DNA of 64,000 nt, from contig DATKZI010000032.1 of NCBI GenBank assembly GCA_035528035.1, forward strand, positions 62,001 to 126,000, written 5' to 3'. This stretch comes from JABLTI01 sp035528035. GTDB taxonomy: Archaea; Asgardarchaeota; Heimdallarchaeia; JABLTI01. The notes beneath the pieces are model-generated. The model ran no database searches and was not told where the DNA came from. It was given only the letters and a program-made list of their open reading frames with translations. The translations under genes and the position numbers were made by a program. Position 1 is the stretch's first letter. Each line of letters starts with the position of its first letter. Below are positions 51,430 through 61,745 of this stretch, piece after piece.

Positions 51430-53307
51430 ATGGAAGGTCAATCAAACCATAATAATTGTCAAATTGTTTTTGAAATCTCAAATGAAATAGGAAATAAAAT
51501 TGGTGGAATTTATTCAGTAATAGCTTCCAAAGCACCAGAAATGCAACGCTTAATGGGACCTGGCAATTATATTGCTATTGGATTATATAATGCTTTCAAA
51601 GCTCGTAATGATTTTGAAGAAATGGAAATGCCATTAGATTTAGTCGATGCACAAAATATGTTGCGAATTCAAGGTATTGATATAAAATATGGCCATTGGA
51701 TAGGTGGTGGTTCCGTTGAAACTATCCTCGTTGATCCATCTTACCTTCTTGATGTTCCTTTAATAACTGGTAAAGACATGCGTAGGATAGATGAGATTAA
51801 AGGTATTCTTTGGGATTGGTTTAATATAGACTCATTATGGATGCCTGAAGTTTTTGATCCAATGGTTGCTTTTGGTTGGGCAGCAGGAGTAGTCGTTGCA
51901 TATCTTTCAGAAACACCTCGTTTTAAAGGAAAAAATATTGTTGCTCATTTTCATGAATGGATTTCTGGGCCTGGTCTTTTATATCTTAAAAAGAATAACT
52001 TCCCTATTGCAACTGTTTTTATGACCCATGCAACTCAATTAGGAAGAAATATTGCTATGGGACCTGAAGATATCAATGAGATATTAGATGATTTACTAAA
52101 GAGAAATGAAACAATACCACCTCAAAAAGCTTATCAATATCATGTAGAAGGAACGCATCAAATGGAGGTTATTTGTTCAAAAGAAGCTGATATTTTAATT
52201 ACTGTTTCAGAAGCGGTTGCTCGAGAAACAGAAGGAATTTTAGGTCAAAAAGCTGATTTCATCATTCCCAATGGAATAAATTTCGATACATTATCCAAAA
52301 AGGAAGATTTAGCAATAAAACATAAGAATGCACGAGCAGTGATAGCAAGATTTGTTGAGGCTTATTTCAATCCCTATTATAATATTAATTTTGAGAATCT
52401 ATTAATTATTCACATTTCAGGTAGGTATGAATATCACAATAAAGGCATCGATGTTTTTCTCGAATCTTTAAAAATTGTTAATGAAAATCTCTCCGCTGAT
52501 CCCCAACATAGAGAAATATTAGCCTTTATTTGGGTTCCAGCACCAGTTTCAGGTATTAAACCAAATGTTCTAGAAACTTTCAAGAATACTAAAAATCTTC
52601 GAGAAGCTATCCAAGATCCATTATTAAGAATCGAAGAATGGCTTTCATTAAGAACTAATGATTATGAAAAGCATATTAAATCAAAGAATTTTAGTGATTT
52701 CTTTTCTACTGATGAAATTAGTTCAATAGATACTATTTTTAAACGTGGCAATTTAAACCTAGAAAAATCATCTCATCCTCCAATATGTCCTTTTAATCTT
52801 AATGAGAGAGATACTATCTATCAAGAATTATTGAGATTAAATTTAACCAATAATTCTACTGATAAAGTAAAAGTAGTATTTTATCCCATTTATCTATCAA
52901 AAGAAGATCTACTTTTAGGTTTGAATTATTTTGATGCTGTTTGTGGTTGTGATATGGGCATTTATCCTTCTACCTATGAACCTTATGGATTAACACCATT
53001 AGAAGCATTAGCATTGGGCGTTCCAGCTGTAACTACAGATTTGTCAGGTTTTGGTTTATTAGTAAATGAACTAACAATGGAAAATGCTAATGGTATTTAT
53101 GTTTTAAAACGAAAAGGAAGATCGAATAATGAAGCAGCTCAAGACCTAGCTGAAATCATTATTAAACATTCTAAACTTTCAAAAGAAGATGATCTGCAAG
53201 CTAGAGGAAGTGCAAGGGATATATCTGAAATGTATACTTGGAAAAATATCATTAAGGAATATAAAACAGCATATGATCAAGCAATGAAGGAATTAAAAAG
53301 AAAATAA
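51430..53307 (+). CDS. GT3-type glycogen synthase
   Basis: A 625-residue glycosyltransferase close to the animal/fungal glycogen synthase family (GT3) rather than bacterial GlgA. Hallmarks are FEISNEIGNKIGGIYSVI at the N-terminus, HFHEWISGPGLLYL, TVFMTHATQLGR, VSEAVARETEGIL, and the acceptor/nucleotide region CDMGIYPSTYEPYGLTPLEA with TTDLSGFG. It should extend alpha-1,4-glucan with UDP- or ADP-glucose. It is present in some archaea and bacteria too, so not proof of eukaryotic kinship. Confidence 0.85.
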   Translation: MEGQSNHNNCQIVFEISNEIGNKIGGIYSVIASKAPEMQRLMGPGNYIAIGLYNAFKARNDFEEMEMPLDLVDAQNMLRIQGIDIKYGHWIGGGSVETILVDPSYLLDVPLITGKDMRRIDEIKGILWDWFNIDSLWMPEVFDPMVAFGWAAGVVVAYLSETPRFKGKNIVAHFHEWISGPGLLYLKKNNFPIATVFMTHATQLGRNIAMGPEDINEILDDLLKRNETIPPQKAYQYHVEGTHQMEVICSKEADILITVSEAVARETEGILGQKADFIIPNGINFDTLSKKEDLAIKHKNARAVIARFVEAYFNPYYNINFENLLIIHISGRYEYHNKGIDVFLESLKIVNENLSADPQHREILAFIWVPAPVSGIKPNVLETFKNTKNLREAIQDPLLRIEEWLSLRTNDYEKHIKSKNFSDFFSTDEISSIDTIFKRGNLNLEKSSHPPICPFNLNERDTIYQELLRLNLTNNSTDKVKVVFYPIYLSKEDLLLGLNYFDAVCGCDMGIYPSTYEPYGLTPLEALALGVPAVTTDLSGFGLLVNELTMENANGIYVLKRKGRSNNEAAQDLAEIIIKHSKLSKEDDLQARGSARDISEMYTWKNIIKEYKTAYDQAMKELKRK

Positions 53308-53308
53308 T

Positions 53309-54337
53309 CTATTTACATTCTTTTATATCAGAGGATTTTCTTGATTCAGAAGCTTTTATATCCTCAATATCTGAGGTATAAGTTTTCATGCCTGCTTTAA
53401 TTTTACGTTTTAATGCAGAAAAGAGAATTTTATATAAACATTCAGAACACATGACTCCACCCGTTAAATGCATCATATTATAGGAATCAATATACTCTTC
53501 TTTACTTGCGGTTGTATTTTCCACTTCAATTTTTGTTGCATCAGTTGCACAATGAATATATTCCACTTCTTCAGACACAAAGATATTATTAAAGCAAACC
53601 ATTCGACCTACACTTTCAAATTCCTCAATGGTCTCTTTGATTATTTTTTCTGCATCACTAAAATTATCAGTAAAAAGATTGTCTAAAGGGACAACTTTGA
53701 CTGGAGTGAAATTATCATGATTAATACAATAATTACCATCTTGTAAAGCAATAAGTAAGGGACAAGGGCTATAATATCGTTTATTAGCAATTTCTCTGAA
53801 ATCTACTTCTAAAATGAGTTCCTTTTTAGTTATCTTAGTATATGCCCATTTAAACATCTCAACAAGTCCTTTTGTTGTTACAGCGCTTGTTTCAACAATA
53901 TTCCAATCACGTCGGGCTAATTCAGTTATAGCTGATAATTTTTGACCGATATCTAAAGCACTTATTGAGTTTGGAAGGTCAATTTTATTTAATAAAATTA
54001 AAATGGGAATATCATTTGCCTCAGTTAAAACTAACATTTTTTGGAATTCACTCAAGGATTCCTCGAGACGTTCATAATCACTTGAATCAATAACGTAGAT
54101 AGCCAAGTCAACAGTGTTTAAGTAATCAACCCATAAAAGTCTGAAATTCTTTTGACCCCCCATATCAAGTACGTTAAAATCAAATCCTATTTCTGTAAAT
54201 TCGAAATGTTCTAAATTTACCCCAACAGTTGGAATTGTTTTTGTCAATTTCTGCTTAGCAAAGATATCTATGATAGTGGTCTTTCCAGCATTATCTATTC
54301 CTACAATTCCTATTGTTGGCAACCAGTTAATCTCCAA
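53309..54337 (-). CDS. Arf-family small GTPase with a C-terminal extension
   Basis: A 342-residue protein. Residues 1-180 are an Arf/Sar-type GTPase: GIDNAGKT (P loop), the PTVG switch-I threonine, VLDMGGQKNF (switch II with the catalytic Gln), NKID and ETSAV. The remaining 160 residues are not typical: a strand-rich part with CPLL, C-V-I-N-H and a cysteine/histidine set (HCATD, MCSECLYK), then a basic end. It may sense ligands or bind membrane proteins. Arf-family GTPases with eukaryotic motifs are a hallmark of Asgard archaea. No myristoylation glycine is seen. Confidence 0.85.
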   Translation of the reverse strand: MEINWLPTIGIVGIDNAGKTTIIDIFAKQKLTKTIPTVGVNLEHFEFTEIGFDFNVLDMGGQKNFRLLWVDYLNTVDLAIYVIDSSDYERLEESLSEFQKMLVLTEANDIPILILLNKIDLPNSISALDIGQKLSAITELARRDWNIVETSAVTTKGLVEMFKWAYTKITKKELILEVDFREIANKRYYSPCPLLIALQDGNYCINHDNFTPVKVVPLDNLFTDNFSDAEKIIKETIEEFESVGRMVCFNNIFVSEEVEYIHCATDATKIEVENTTASKEEYIDSYNMMHLTGGVMCSECLYKILFSALKRKIKAGMKTYTSDIEDIKASESRKSSDIKECK

Positions 54338-54528
54338 TTTAAATCTTTACTAGTTAATATTGATAACTTTATTCCAAAATAATCTAGATAATTTCCTTTC
54401 TATTGATAAAGATTATTTTAGTAACACTTTCCTAAAGTATTGAATTATAAAATATATTTTTACATAGTATTGATAATGCTTTTAGATTAACAAACATACT
54501 TTGAAATATAAATATCTGGTGATTTTCT

Positions 54529-55200
54529 ATGTCTCCTAAAAAACAGATAGCTGAAAAAAAATTAGATGACGAAGATAATATAGAGGAAACGGAAACTAGT
54601 GAAGTGAAACTAGAAATGGAAGGAGATAAAAAATTACAGCCATTAGTTAAGATTCCTAAATGGCTTCGTTATTTACTTATGTTTCTTCCTGCAATAATAA
54701 TTACGACAATAATTATTTTAACAGATCAATTTTGGCATGAATTTCCAGCTACAGTTAATCCAACTGCTATTCTAGCTATAGGAGGATTAGCAATATTTGG
54801 TGTTGTAGTTATAGGGGACATGGTATATCGAAATATTTTCGTTTATAAAATGCTTAGAACAGAAACCAAACGATCACGAATCTACAAACAAATCCTCAAA
54901 GAGAAAAAGGCTGAAAAAGCAGCTCAAGAGAGACAAGAATTCGAAGAAGAGGAAGAAGATGAATACGAATATGAGGACGAGGAAGGAGAATTAGAAGAAG
55001 AGGATGAGGAAGAATACATAGAAGAAGAGGAATATAAATATGATATGGAAATAGCTGATGATAGAGAACATTTCAGAATGAAATCTTTTATTTTGAGAGG
55101 AGGTATTCTCAGTATAGTACTCGTTAATGCAATGTTATTATTAGTATTCGCAGTAATTTTCCAATTAACACTTTATGGTGGGTTCATTACACCAGACTAA
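54529..55200 (+). CDS. Acidic three-helix membrane protein
   Basis: A 223-residue protein with three membrane helices (near residues 45-68, 82-105 and 195-218), a charged N-terminus and a long glutamate-rich loop (about 130-175) that must face the cytoplasm or the outside. No family recognised. It is upstream of glmS but with its own likely promoter. Confidence 0.6.
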   Translation: MSPKKQIAEKKLDDEDNIEETETSEVKLEMEGDKKLQPLVKIPKWLRYLLMFLPAIIITTIIILTDQFWHEFPATVNPTAILAIGGLAIFGVVVIGDMVYRNIFVYKMLRTETKRSRIYKQILKEKKAEKAAQERQEFEEEEEDEYEYEDEEGELEEEDEEEYIEEEEYKYDMEIADDREHFRMKSFILRGGILSIVLVNAMLLLVFAVIFQLTLYGGFITPD

Positions 55201-55352
55201 GACCTATATCTATAGGTCATAATCCTTTTTTTCTCACTATCTTCTAGATTGCATATTTAGAGGAAAAATTATATTTGAGAAGAATTCTTGCTAAATAGAA
55301 TTTGAAAAATATAACAAATGGTAAAATCAAATAATCTTTGGTGTAAAAAAAC

Positions 55353-57179
55353 ATGTGTGGAATTTTTGGTGTTGTAGCAAGAAAAGGCGATGTAGCGAAT
55401 AAATTATTACTCATAGGAAAACGATTAGCTTATCGAGGATACGACAGTGCTGGTCTAGCAACATATGAAAATGGTATAATTGACTTACGCAAAGATGTTG
55501 GTACCATTGAAGGAGTAATTGAATCATTAAAACTTAATGAAATGAAAGGAAAAATAGGTTTAGGTCAATTACGTTGGTCTACTTTTGGTCGTCCTAGTAA
55601 AATTAATGCTCAACCCCATTTTGATTGTGATGGTGATATGGTTGGTGCTCATAATGGAAATATTGTTAGTTTTCATCAATCAAAAGAAAATCTCGAAAAA
55701 GAAGGTCATAAAATCATTAGTTTAAATGATGGGGAAATATGCGTCCATGCTACAGAGAAGCACTATGATAAAGAAAAGGATATGATTAAAGGAATAATAG
55801 GGGGAATAAGTGAAATGGAAGGAGCATTCGCTTTTATTTGCTTCCATAAAGATACGCCAGAGACTCTATACGCAGTTAAAATGGGTTCATCACTGGTTAT
55901 TGGTATTGGTGAAGGAGAAAATTATATTGCTTCTGACTTGCCATCTATTTTACCATTAACAAATAAATATGTTCCATTAAATGATGGAGAAATTGTAGAA
56001 TTAACTGCCGATTCATATAAAATTTATAGCGCAAAGGATGGTTCTGAAATAGCTAGAGAAGTACGAACAACTGACCTTTCAGCGGTAGATGCTGTCAAAG
56101 GCAAATACGATTATTTCCTCACAAAAGAAATTCATGAACAGGTAGAAGCTACTGAGAAATTAGCTTTTGGTTTAGAAAGTGATGTTTTGGATGATATTGT
56201 AGAAAAACTAGTAGAAGCTGAAATTGTCTTCTTAGTTGGTTGTGGTTCTAGCTTCAATGCTTGTAATGTTGGATCTTATTATTTGAATAATATAGCTAGT
56301 GTATTATCTATACCAGTTATAGGTGGAAGATTTTTTGAAGAATATAAAAAATATGAACCAAATGATAAAACTGTTATCTTATGTGTTTCACAAAGTGGGG
56401 AAACAAAAGATATTATTAACACTATTAATTTTGCAAAACCAAAAGGTTATCATATTTTAGGGATGATCAATGTTCCAGGTTCAACAGTGGAACGCATGTC
56501 AGAAGCTTTTGCTTATATTGGTGCAGGTATTGAGCGTAGTGTGCCAGCAACAAAAACATATACTAATCAAGTGGTTCTCTTTCTTATCCTTGCTGCACGA
56601 GTAGGGCATAAAAAAGGGATATTATCTGATAAGCAATTTGAATTACTAAAGAAAGAAATCCATAATCTATCTAATCTTGTAGATAAAACAATTAATGATT
56701 CAGATGAAATAGCTAAAAAGTTAGCAAAAGAATTAGTGAAAAATAAAGCCATGTCATTATTAGGATATGGAATAACCAATGGTGTTGCTATGGAAGGAGC
56801 ATTGAAAATTAGAGAGATCAATTATATTTCGGCAGAAGCAATGTATTCCTCTGAATTCAAACACGGTCCATTAAGTATTGTTGAAGAAGGCTATCCGGTA
56901 ATTTATGTTGTTGCTCCCGAGGACAAATATTATGTAACTTCTCATATTTCAGAAGTTGAATGTCGGGATGGAAGACCAATTGTTATTGGTGAACACATAG
57001 ATGGTTTAGACAAGCATGTTAAGCAAGAAGATTATTTCGAGATACCAAAATCGTCACAATTAATCTCACCAATATTAGCAGTAATTCCACTACAATTACT
57101 AGCATTATATATGTCAATTGAAAGAGGAATTGATCCTGATTATCCAAGGAATTTATCAAAAACATTGACAGTGGATTGA
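55353..57179 (+). CDS. glmS: Glutamine-fructose-6-phosphate aminotransferase
   Basis: Makes glucosamine 6-phosphate for amino sugars. The 608 residues start MCGIFGVV with the catalytic Cys2, have GQLRWSTFGRPS and NAQPHFD, then two SIS domains (SQSGETKDI, and SSEFKHGPLSIVE), and end in LSKTLTVD, the active-site tail. Length is standard. ATG at 55353 is fixed by the need for Cys2. Confidence 0.95.
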   Translation: MCGIFGVVARKGDVANKLLLIGKRLAYRGYDSAGLATYENGIIDLRKDVGTIEGVIESLKLNEMKGKIGLGQLRWSTFGRPSKINAQPHFDCDGDMVGAHNGNIVSFHQSKENLEKEGHKIISLNDGEICVHATEKHYDKEKDMIKGIIGGISEMEGAFAFICFHKDTPETLYAVKMGSSLVIGIGEGENYIASDLPSILPLTNKYVPLNDGEIVELTADSYKIYSAKDGSEIAREVRTTDLSAVDAVKGKYDYFLTKEIHEQVEATEKLAFGLESDVLDDIVEKLVEAEIVFLVGCGSSFNACNVGSYYLNNIASVLSIPVIGGRFFEEYKKYEPNDKTVILCVSQSGETKDIINTINFAKPKGYHILGMINVPGSTVERMSEAFAYIGAGIERSVPATKTYTNQVVLFLILAARVGHKKGILSDKQFELLKKEIHNLSNLVDKTINDSDEIAKKLAKELVKNKAMSLLGYGITNGVAMEGALKIREINYISAEAMYSSEFKHGPLSIVEEGYPVIYVVAPEDKYYVTSHISEVECRDGRPIVIGEHIDGLDKHVKQEDYFEIPKSSQLISPILAVIPLQLLALYMSIERGIDPDYPRNLSKTLTVD

Positions 57180-57204
57180 AATTAATAATTTCAAGGGAAA
57201 TTAA

Positions 57205-57780
57205 ATGACTAAAAAAATCTTAGTAATTTTGGGGCATCCTACAAAGGAAAGTCTCAATAATGCTTTAGCAGATGCTTACATTAAGGGGGTAAAAGAAGCC
57301 GATGCAGAAGTTGATTGTCTATGTATTAGGGATTTGAAATTTGATCCAAATTTAGCTGCTGGATATCATTCAATGAAAGAATTAGAACCAGATCTATTGA
57401 TCGCTCAAGAGAAAATACGATGGGCAAATCATATAGTATGGATTTATCCTACCTGGTGGGGATTTTTTCCAGCAATAATGAAGGGTTTCATTGATCGTAT
57501 ATTCATCCCAGGTTTTAGTCATAAATATCACAAAGGACGACTTTTACCTGAAAGATTACTCAAGAAAAAAACTGTTAGAATAATAACAACTATGGATGGA
57601 TGTTATTGGATATACAATTTATTGCTTAGACCAGGAATTATTGCTTTGAAAACTACTATGCGATTTGTTGGCATAAAACCAAAAGGTGTAACTGCAGTAG
57701 ATCAGGTAAGAAAGAAATCTGAAGCAAGACTGGAAAAGATTCTACTTAAAATAAAAAAATTAGGACAAAAACTAAAATAA
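57205..57780 (+). CDS. Flavodoxin-fold NAD(P)H oxidoreductase
   Basis: A 191-residue quinone-reductase-like protein. It has GHPTKESLNNALADAY at the N-terminus, WANHIVWIYPTWWGFFPAIM and GFIDRIF, all typical of the NQO1/MdaB fold, and binds FAD or FMN. It starts 25 bases after glmS. Substrate unknown. Confidence 0.88.
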   Translation: MTKKILVILGHPTKESLNNALADAYIKGVKEADAEVDCLCIRDLKFDPNLAAGYHSMKELEPDLLIAQEKIRWANHIVWIYPTWWGFFPAIMKGFIDRIFIPGFSHKYHKGRLLPERLLKKKTVRIITTMDGCYWIYNLLLRPGIIALKTTMRFVGIKPKGVTAVDQVRKKSEARLEKILLKIKKLGQKLK

Positions 57781-57859
57781 GTATGATTAATGTATAATTT
57801 AAACTAATAAAAGATGAATTAAGATAAATTAGTTAGTTAAAAATTGAAGGGAAAAAGAA

Positions 57860-58825
57860 ATGGTTCATTATATGGAATTAGATTTGGTTAATACATATGA
57901 AATGTTTAGAAAAGCAATGGAAGGAGGCTATGCTGTTCCTGCTTATAATTTCAATAATTTAGAGCAGCTCCAAGCGATAATTGAAGCTTGTGTTGAAACT
58001 CGTTCACCTGTTATTTTACAAGTCTCTAAAGGGGCTAGAAAATACGCTAACCAAACCATGTTGAGATATTTAGCTGAAGGAGCTGTTAAATTTATGAAAG
58101 AGCTTGGAGGAAATATACCGATAGCTTTACATTTAGATCATGGTGATTCTTTTGAATTATGTAAATCTTGTATTGATACAGGATTTTCTTCTGTTATGTA
58201 TGATGGATCTCATCTACCATATGAAGAAAATATCAGAATTACTAAACAAGTAGTTGAATATGCAATACCAAATGATGTTATGGTAGAAGCTGAACTTGGA
58301 GTGTTAGCAGGTATAGAAGAACATGTTTCCTCTGAGAAATCACATTATACTCAACCAGAAGAAGTTCAAGATTTTGTTAGTAGAACAGGTTGCAATAGTT
58401 TAGCTATATCCATAGGTACTTCCCATGGAGCATATAAATTCAAACCTGGTCAACCTGTACCACCTTTAAGATTTGATATCCTAGAAGAGATTCAGAAAAT
58501 TCTACCTAATTTCCCAATTGTATTACATGGAAGTTCATCAGTTCCACAAGAGTATGTCGATATAATAAACAAATATGGAGGAAAAATGCCGGGAGCAGTA
58601 GGTGTACCAGAAGAACAGCTAAGAAAAGCTGCTTCAATGAATGTTTGTAAAATTAATATAGATTCAGATGGTCGTTTAGTTATTACTGCAATAATTAGAA
58701 AGATTTTAGCAGAAAATCCAGGGGAATTCGATCCACGAAAATATCTTGGTCCAGCTAGAGATGAATTAAAGAAATTACTTATTTACAAAAATAGAAATGT
58801 TTTGGGTTCTGCTGATAGGTATTGA
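57860..58825 (+). CDS. fba: Class II fructose-bisphosphate aldolase
   Basis: A 321-residue zinc aldolase, a bacterial-type enzyme. Key parts are LHLDHGDSFE with the zinc and catalytic residues, MYDGSHLPYEENI, AELGVLAGIEE, GTSHGAYKF, VLHGSSSV and INIDSDGRL. It cleaves fructose 1,6-bisphosphate or condenses trioses. Many archaea use other aldolases, so acquisition by transfer is possible. Confidence 0.92.
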   Translation: MVHYMELDLVNTYEMFRKAMEGGYAVPAYNFNNLEQLQAIIEACVETRSPVILQVSKGARKYANQTMLRYLAEGAVKFMKELGGNIPIALHLDHGDSFELCKSCIDTGFSSVMYDGSHLPYEENIRITKQVVEYAIPNDVMVEAELGVLAGIEEHVSSEKSHYTQPEEVQDFVSRTGCNSLAISIGTSHGAYKFKPGQPVPPLRFDILEEIQKILPNFPIVLHGSSSVPQEYVDIINKYGGKMPGAVGVPEEQLRKAASMNVCKINIDSDGRLVITAIIRKILAENPGEFDPRKYLGPARDELKKLLIYKNRNVLGSADRY

Positions 58826-58854
58826 TGACAATCAAGAAGTTTTTCTATTATTTT

Positions 58855-59103
58855 TCAAAGAAGCTTCTTCAAAGCTTCTTGAAATTCTTCTTCTTTTATC
58901 CATCCATCTAATCGCACTTCCCCTATAATTAAAGTGGGTATGTTTTTAATTTTATATTGTTTAGCTTCCTTTGTTTTGGTAGCATAATTAAGTCTTGTAA
59001 TTTTTATTTCAGGATTTGAAGATTCTAATTCATTTAACCAATGTTTTACTCTTACACATTTGGGACATAATGGTAAGGAAATGAAAATAATTTCTTTTGT
59101 CAT
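58855..59103 (-). CDS. Thioredoxin/glutaredoxin-like protein
   Basis: An 82-residue thiol-disulfide protein. The redox motif LCPKC sits at residue 12, with the cis-proline in NIPTLIIGE. It is convergent with the aldolase. A small reductase for NAD(P)H- or glutaredoxin-like systems. Confidence 0.8.
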   Translation of the reverse strand: MTKEIIFISLPLCPKCVRVKHWLNELESSNPEIKITRLNYATKTKEAKQYKIKNIPTLIIGEVRLDGWIKEEEFQEALKKLL

Positions 59104-59232
59104 TAATTGATCTCCATATTATAATTGAAATCAATTGAACTATAAATTCTTGTATCGATTAATAAACTATTATCATTTTAAAATAAAGAGGGTCTAGAAA
59201 TTAAGAGAATAATTCTTTAAGAAAGGGGAGGT

Positions 59233-60987
59233 ATGTTTTATCAGAATTTAGATAATTTGGGATGGTTTTATTCATTGAAAGTAGAAGAGTTCGATGTGCT
59301 TATCGTTGGTGGAGGATTAAGTGGATTGCGTGTCGCTTTTGAATTAGCTGATGAATGGAATGCAGCACTTATAAGTAAGGTTCATCCACTAAGAAGCCAT
59401 TCGGGAGCAGCACAAGGAGGTATAAATGCTGCTTTAGCTAATACTGAGAAAGGAAAAGATGATACTCCAGAAAAACACGCTTATGATACAGTTTATGGCT
59501 CAGATTATTTGGCTGATCAAGATGCAGCTATGTTTCTAGCTAAAGAAGCACCAAAAATCGTTGTTGAACTCGAGAGTATGGGGGCGCCTTTTTCTAGATT
59601 GGATTCAGGATTGATTGCTCAAAGACCTTTTGGCGGTGCAGGTTTTCCAAGAACTTGTTACGCTGGTGATCGAACTGGTCATGCTCTATTGCACACCTTA
59701 TATGAGCAATGTATTCGTAAAAGAGTGAAATTCTTTGATGAGTTTTTTTTGATTGATCTTATTAAAGTGGGTAATCAAATCACTGGTCTAATATCTTTAG
59801 ATATGAATACTGGTGAATTAGTTATTTTCAGATCAGAAATTATCGTTTTAGCAACAGGGGGTTTTGGAAGAATTTACAAACGCTCAACAAATGCTATCAT
59901 AAATACAGGAGATGGTCTTGGAGCTGCTTTTAGAACGGGTATTCCCATGCAGGATAGTGAATTTGTACAATTCCATCCAACAACACTTTATGGAACTAAC
60001 ATTCTAATGACTGAAGGTGCTAGAGGTGAAGGAGGGTTACTCCTAAATAAAGATGGGGAACGATTTATGAGTAGATACGCACCAAAAGCAATGGAATTAG
60101 CACCTCGAGATATTGTCGCTCGTTCTATTGAAACTGAGATTCTTGAAGGACGTGGATTTGAAGATGGTTATGTTCATCTCGATTTAACTCATTTGGGGCG
60201 AGAAAAAATTCTTGAAAGATTACCAGGCATTAGAGAAATTTCAATTTATTTCGCAGGAGTAGATCCTATAGAAAAACCAATACCGGTTCAACCGGGTCAA
60301 CATTATTCAATGGGAGGAATTGCTTCTAAATTCAAAGGGGAATTCGGTGAAACACCATTGAATGGTTTGTATGCTATTGGTGAAACTTCATGTATATCTG
60401 TGCATGGAGCTAATAGGCTGGGGGGAAATTCATTACTAGAAACAGTTGTTTTTGGACGACATACTGGAAGATTAATTGCTAAAAGAGGTAAACAAAAATT
60501 AATTTCTCTAAAAGAGAAAGAAAAAGCTGAAAATTCTTCTTACCAAATGGTTGAATCTTTATTCAAGGAATGGAAAAATAATACTGGTAAAAAACCTGTT
60601 GAAATTAGAACAGCAATGAAAAATAGTATGGATATAAATGTAGGTGTTTATAGGGCTGAAACACGTTTACAAAAAGCTCTCAAGGATTTACAGCAAGTAC
60701 AAAAAGATTTCAAAAATATGCAAATCGAAACAGATGAGAGGCAATTTAATTTTGGATTAATTCGGGCTTTAGAACTTCGAAATATGGTTGATATTGCTGA
60801 AGTAACTGCATTTGCTGCACTCTGGCGAAAAGAGAGTAGAGGAGCACATTACCGAGTAGATTATCCTAAAAGAATAGATAAAGAGTACCTAGTTCATTCA
60901 TTAGTTTCTAGAACAAAAGATGGTTTGGTTATGGAAACAAAACCTGTTACTTTAGGTATTTTTGATGTAAAGGAGCGTGTATATTAA
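59233..60987 (+). CDS. sdhA: Succinate dehydrogenase/fumarate reductase flavoprotein
   Basis: A 584-residue FAD subunit. Motifs: LIVGGGLSGLRVA, the FAD-linking histidine in RSHSGAAQGG, EFVQFHPT, LTEGARGEGG-type segment, PRDIVARSI, GANRLGGNSLLE and the C-terminal LWRKESRGAHYR. It oxidises succinate or reduces fumarate; direction cannot be told. The start is uncertain: GGGGAGGT directly before ATG 59233 is very close, and TTG 59275 is an alternative. Confidence 0.92.
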   Translation: MFYQNLDNLGWFYSLKVEEFDVLIVGGGLSGLRVAFELADEWNAALISKVHPLRSHSGAAQGGINAALANTEKGKDDTPEKHAYDTVYGSDYLADQDAAMFLAKEAPKIVVELESMGAPFSRLDSGLIAQRPFGGAGFPRTCYAGDRTGHALLHTLYEQCIRKRVKFFDEFFLIDLIKVGNQITGLISLDMNTGELVIFRSEIIVLATGGFGRIYKRSTNAIINTGDGLGAAFRTGIPMQDSEFVQFHPTTLYGTNILMTEGARGEGGLLLNKDGERFMSRYAPKAMELAPRDIVARSIETEILEGRGFEDGYVHLDLTHLGREKILERLPGIREISIYFAGVDPIEKPIPVQPGQHYSMGGIASKFKGEFGETPLNGLYAIGETSCISVHGANRLGGNSLLETVVFGRHTGRLIAKRGKQKLISLKEKEKAENSSYQMVESLFKEWKNNTGKKPVEIRTAMKNSMDINVGVYRAETRLQKALKDLQQVQKDFKNMQIETDERQFNFGLIRALELRNMVDIAEVTAFAALWRKESRGAHYRVDYPKRIDKEYLVHSLVSRTKDGLVMETKPVTLGIFDVKERVY

Positions 60988-61745
60988 TGATTAAGAAAGA
61001 ACAAACATTTGCGATTTTCAGACAAGCAAAACCAGACGTGGAATCATCTTATGAGAGATTCAAGGTTCCACTAACTCCCGGAATGACAATACTAGAAGCT
61101 CTTTTTTACATTCAAGATAATTATGATAATACTTTAGCTTTCAGATATTCTTGCCGTGGGGCAATTTGTGGATCATGTGGTATAACCATTAATAAGTTCC
61201 CTCAACTTGCATGCAAAACACAAGTCTATCCAATAGAAAATAAGAAACACGTAAGAGTACCAAATCTTATTTTTGGTGAAATATCAGATTGGAATCCAGA
61301 AAATGAAATATTAATAGAACCATTACCAAATATGAAAGTAATAAAAGATCTAGTTGTAGATATGGAACCATTCTGGAAATTTTATCGTGAAGTTAAACCT
61401 TATTTTGATCGTCAAATAAAAGATGAAGCACCAGAATCAAATCAATCGTTTGAAGATGCTCGAAAAATAGAGCAAATGGTTTATTGTATTTTATGTGGAT
61501 TGTGTTGGACATGTCCAGTTTCTGGTAAGAAAAAGGATTATCTTGGTCCAGCCGCTTTAACAAAAGCATATAGATTCATTGATGATACTCGAGTCACCGA
61601 GGGGCATCGAAAAGAGATTTTTGATAGAGCTATTGCTCATGATGGAGTTCCAAGTTGTGAAAAGATTTTTGCTTGCAATGCAGTGTGTCCAAAAGGAGTT
61701 ATGCCAGGAACAGCAATCGATAAAATTAGAGAAGAAATAAAATGA
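60987..61745 (+). CDS. sdhB: Succinate dehydrogenase/fumarate reductase iron-sulfur subunit
   Basis: A 252-residue subunit with a plant-type 2Fe-2S domain (SCRGAICGSCG, then LACK) and the C-terminal cluster region CILCGLCWTCP and CEKIFACNAVCPKG. It overlaps the flavoprotein stop by 1 base. No SdhC/D membrane anchor follows, so electron transfer to quinone needs another partner or the complex is soluble. Confidence 0.92.
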   Translation: MIKKEQTFAIFRQAKPDVESSYERFKVPLTPGMTILEALFYIQDNYDNTLAFRYSCRGAICGSCGITINKFPQLACKTQVYPIENKKHVRVPNLIFGEISDWNPENEILIEPLPNMKVIKDLVVDMEPFWKFYREVKPYFDRQIKDEAPESNQSFEDARKIEQMVYCILCGLCWTCPVSGKKKDYLGPAALTKAYRFIDDTRVTEGHRKEIFDRAIAHDGVPSCEKIFACNAVCPKGVMPGTAIDKIREEIK

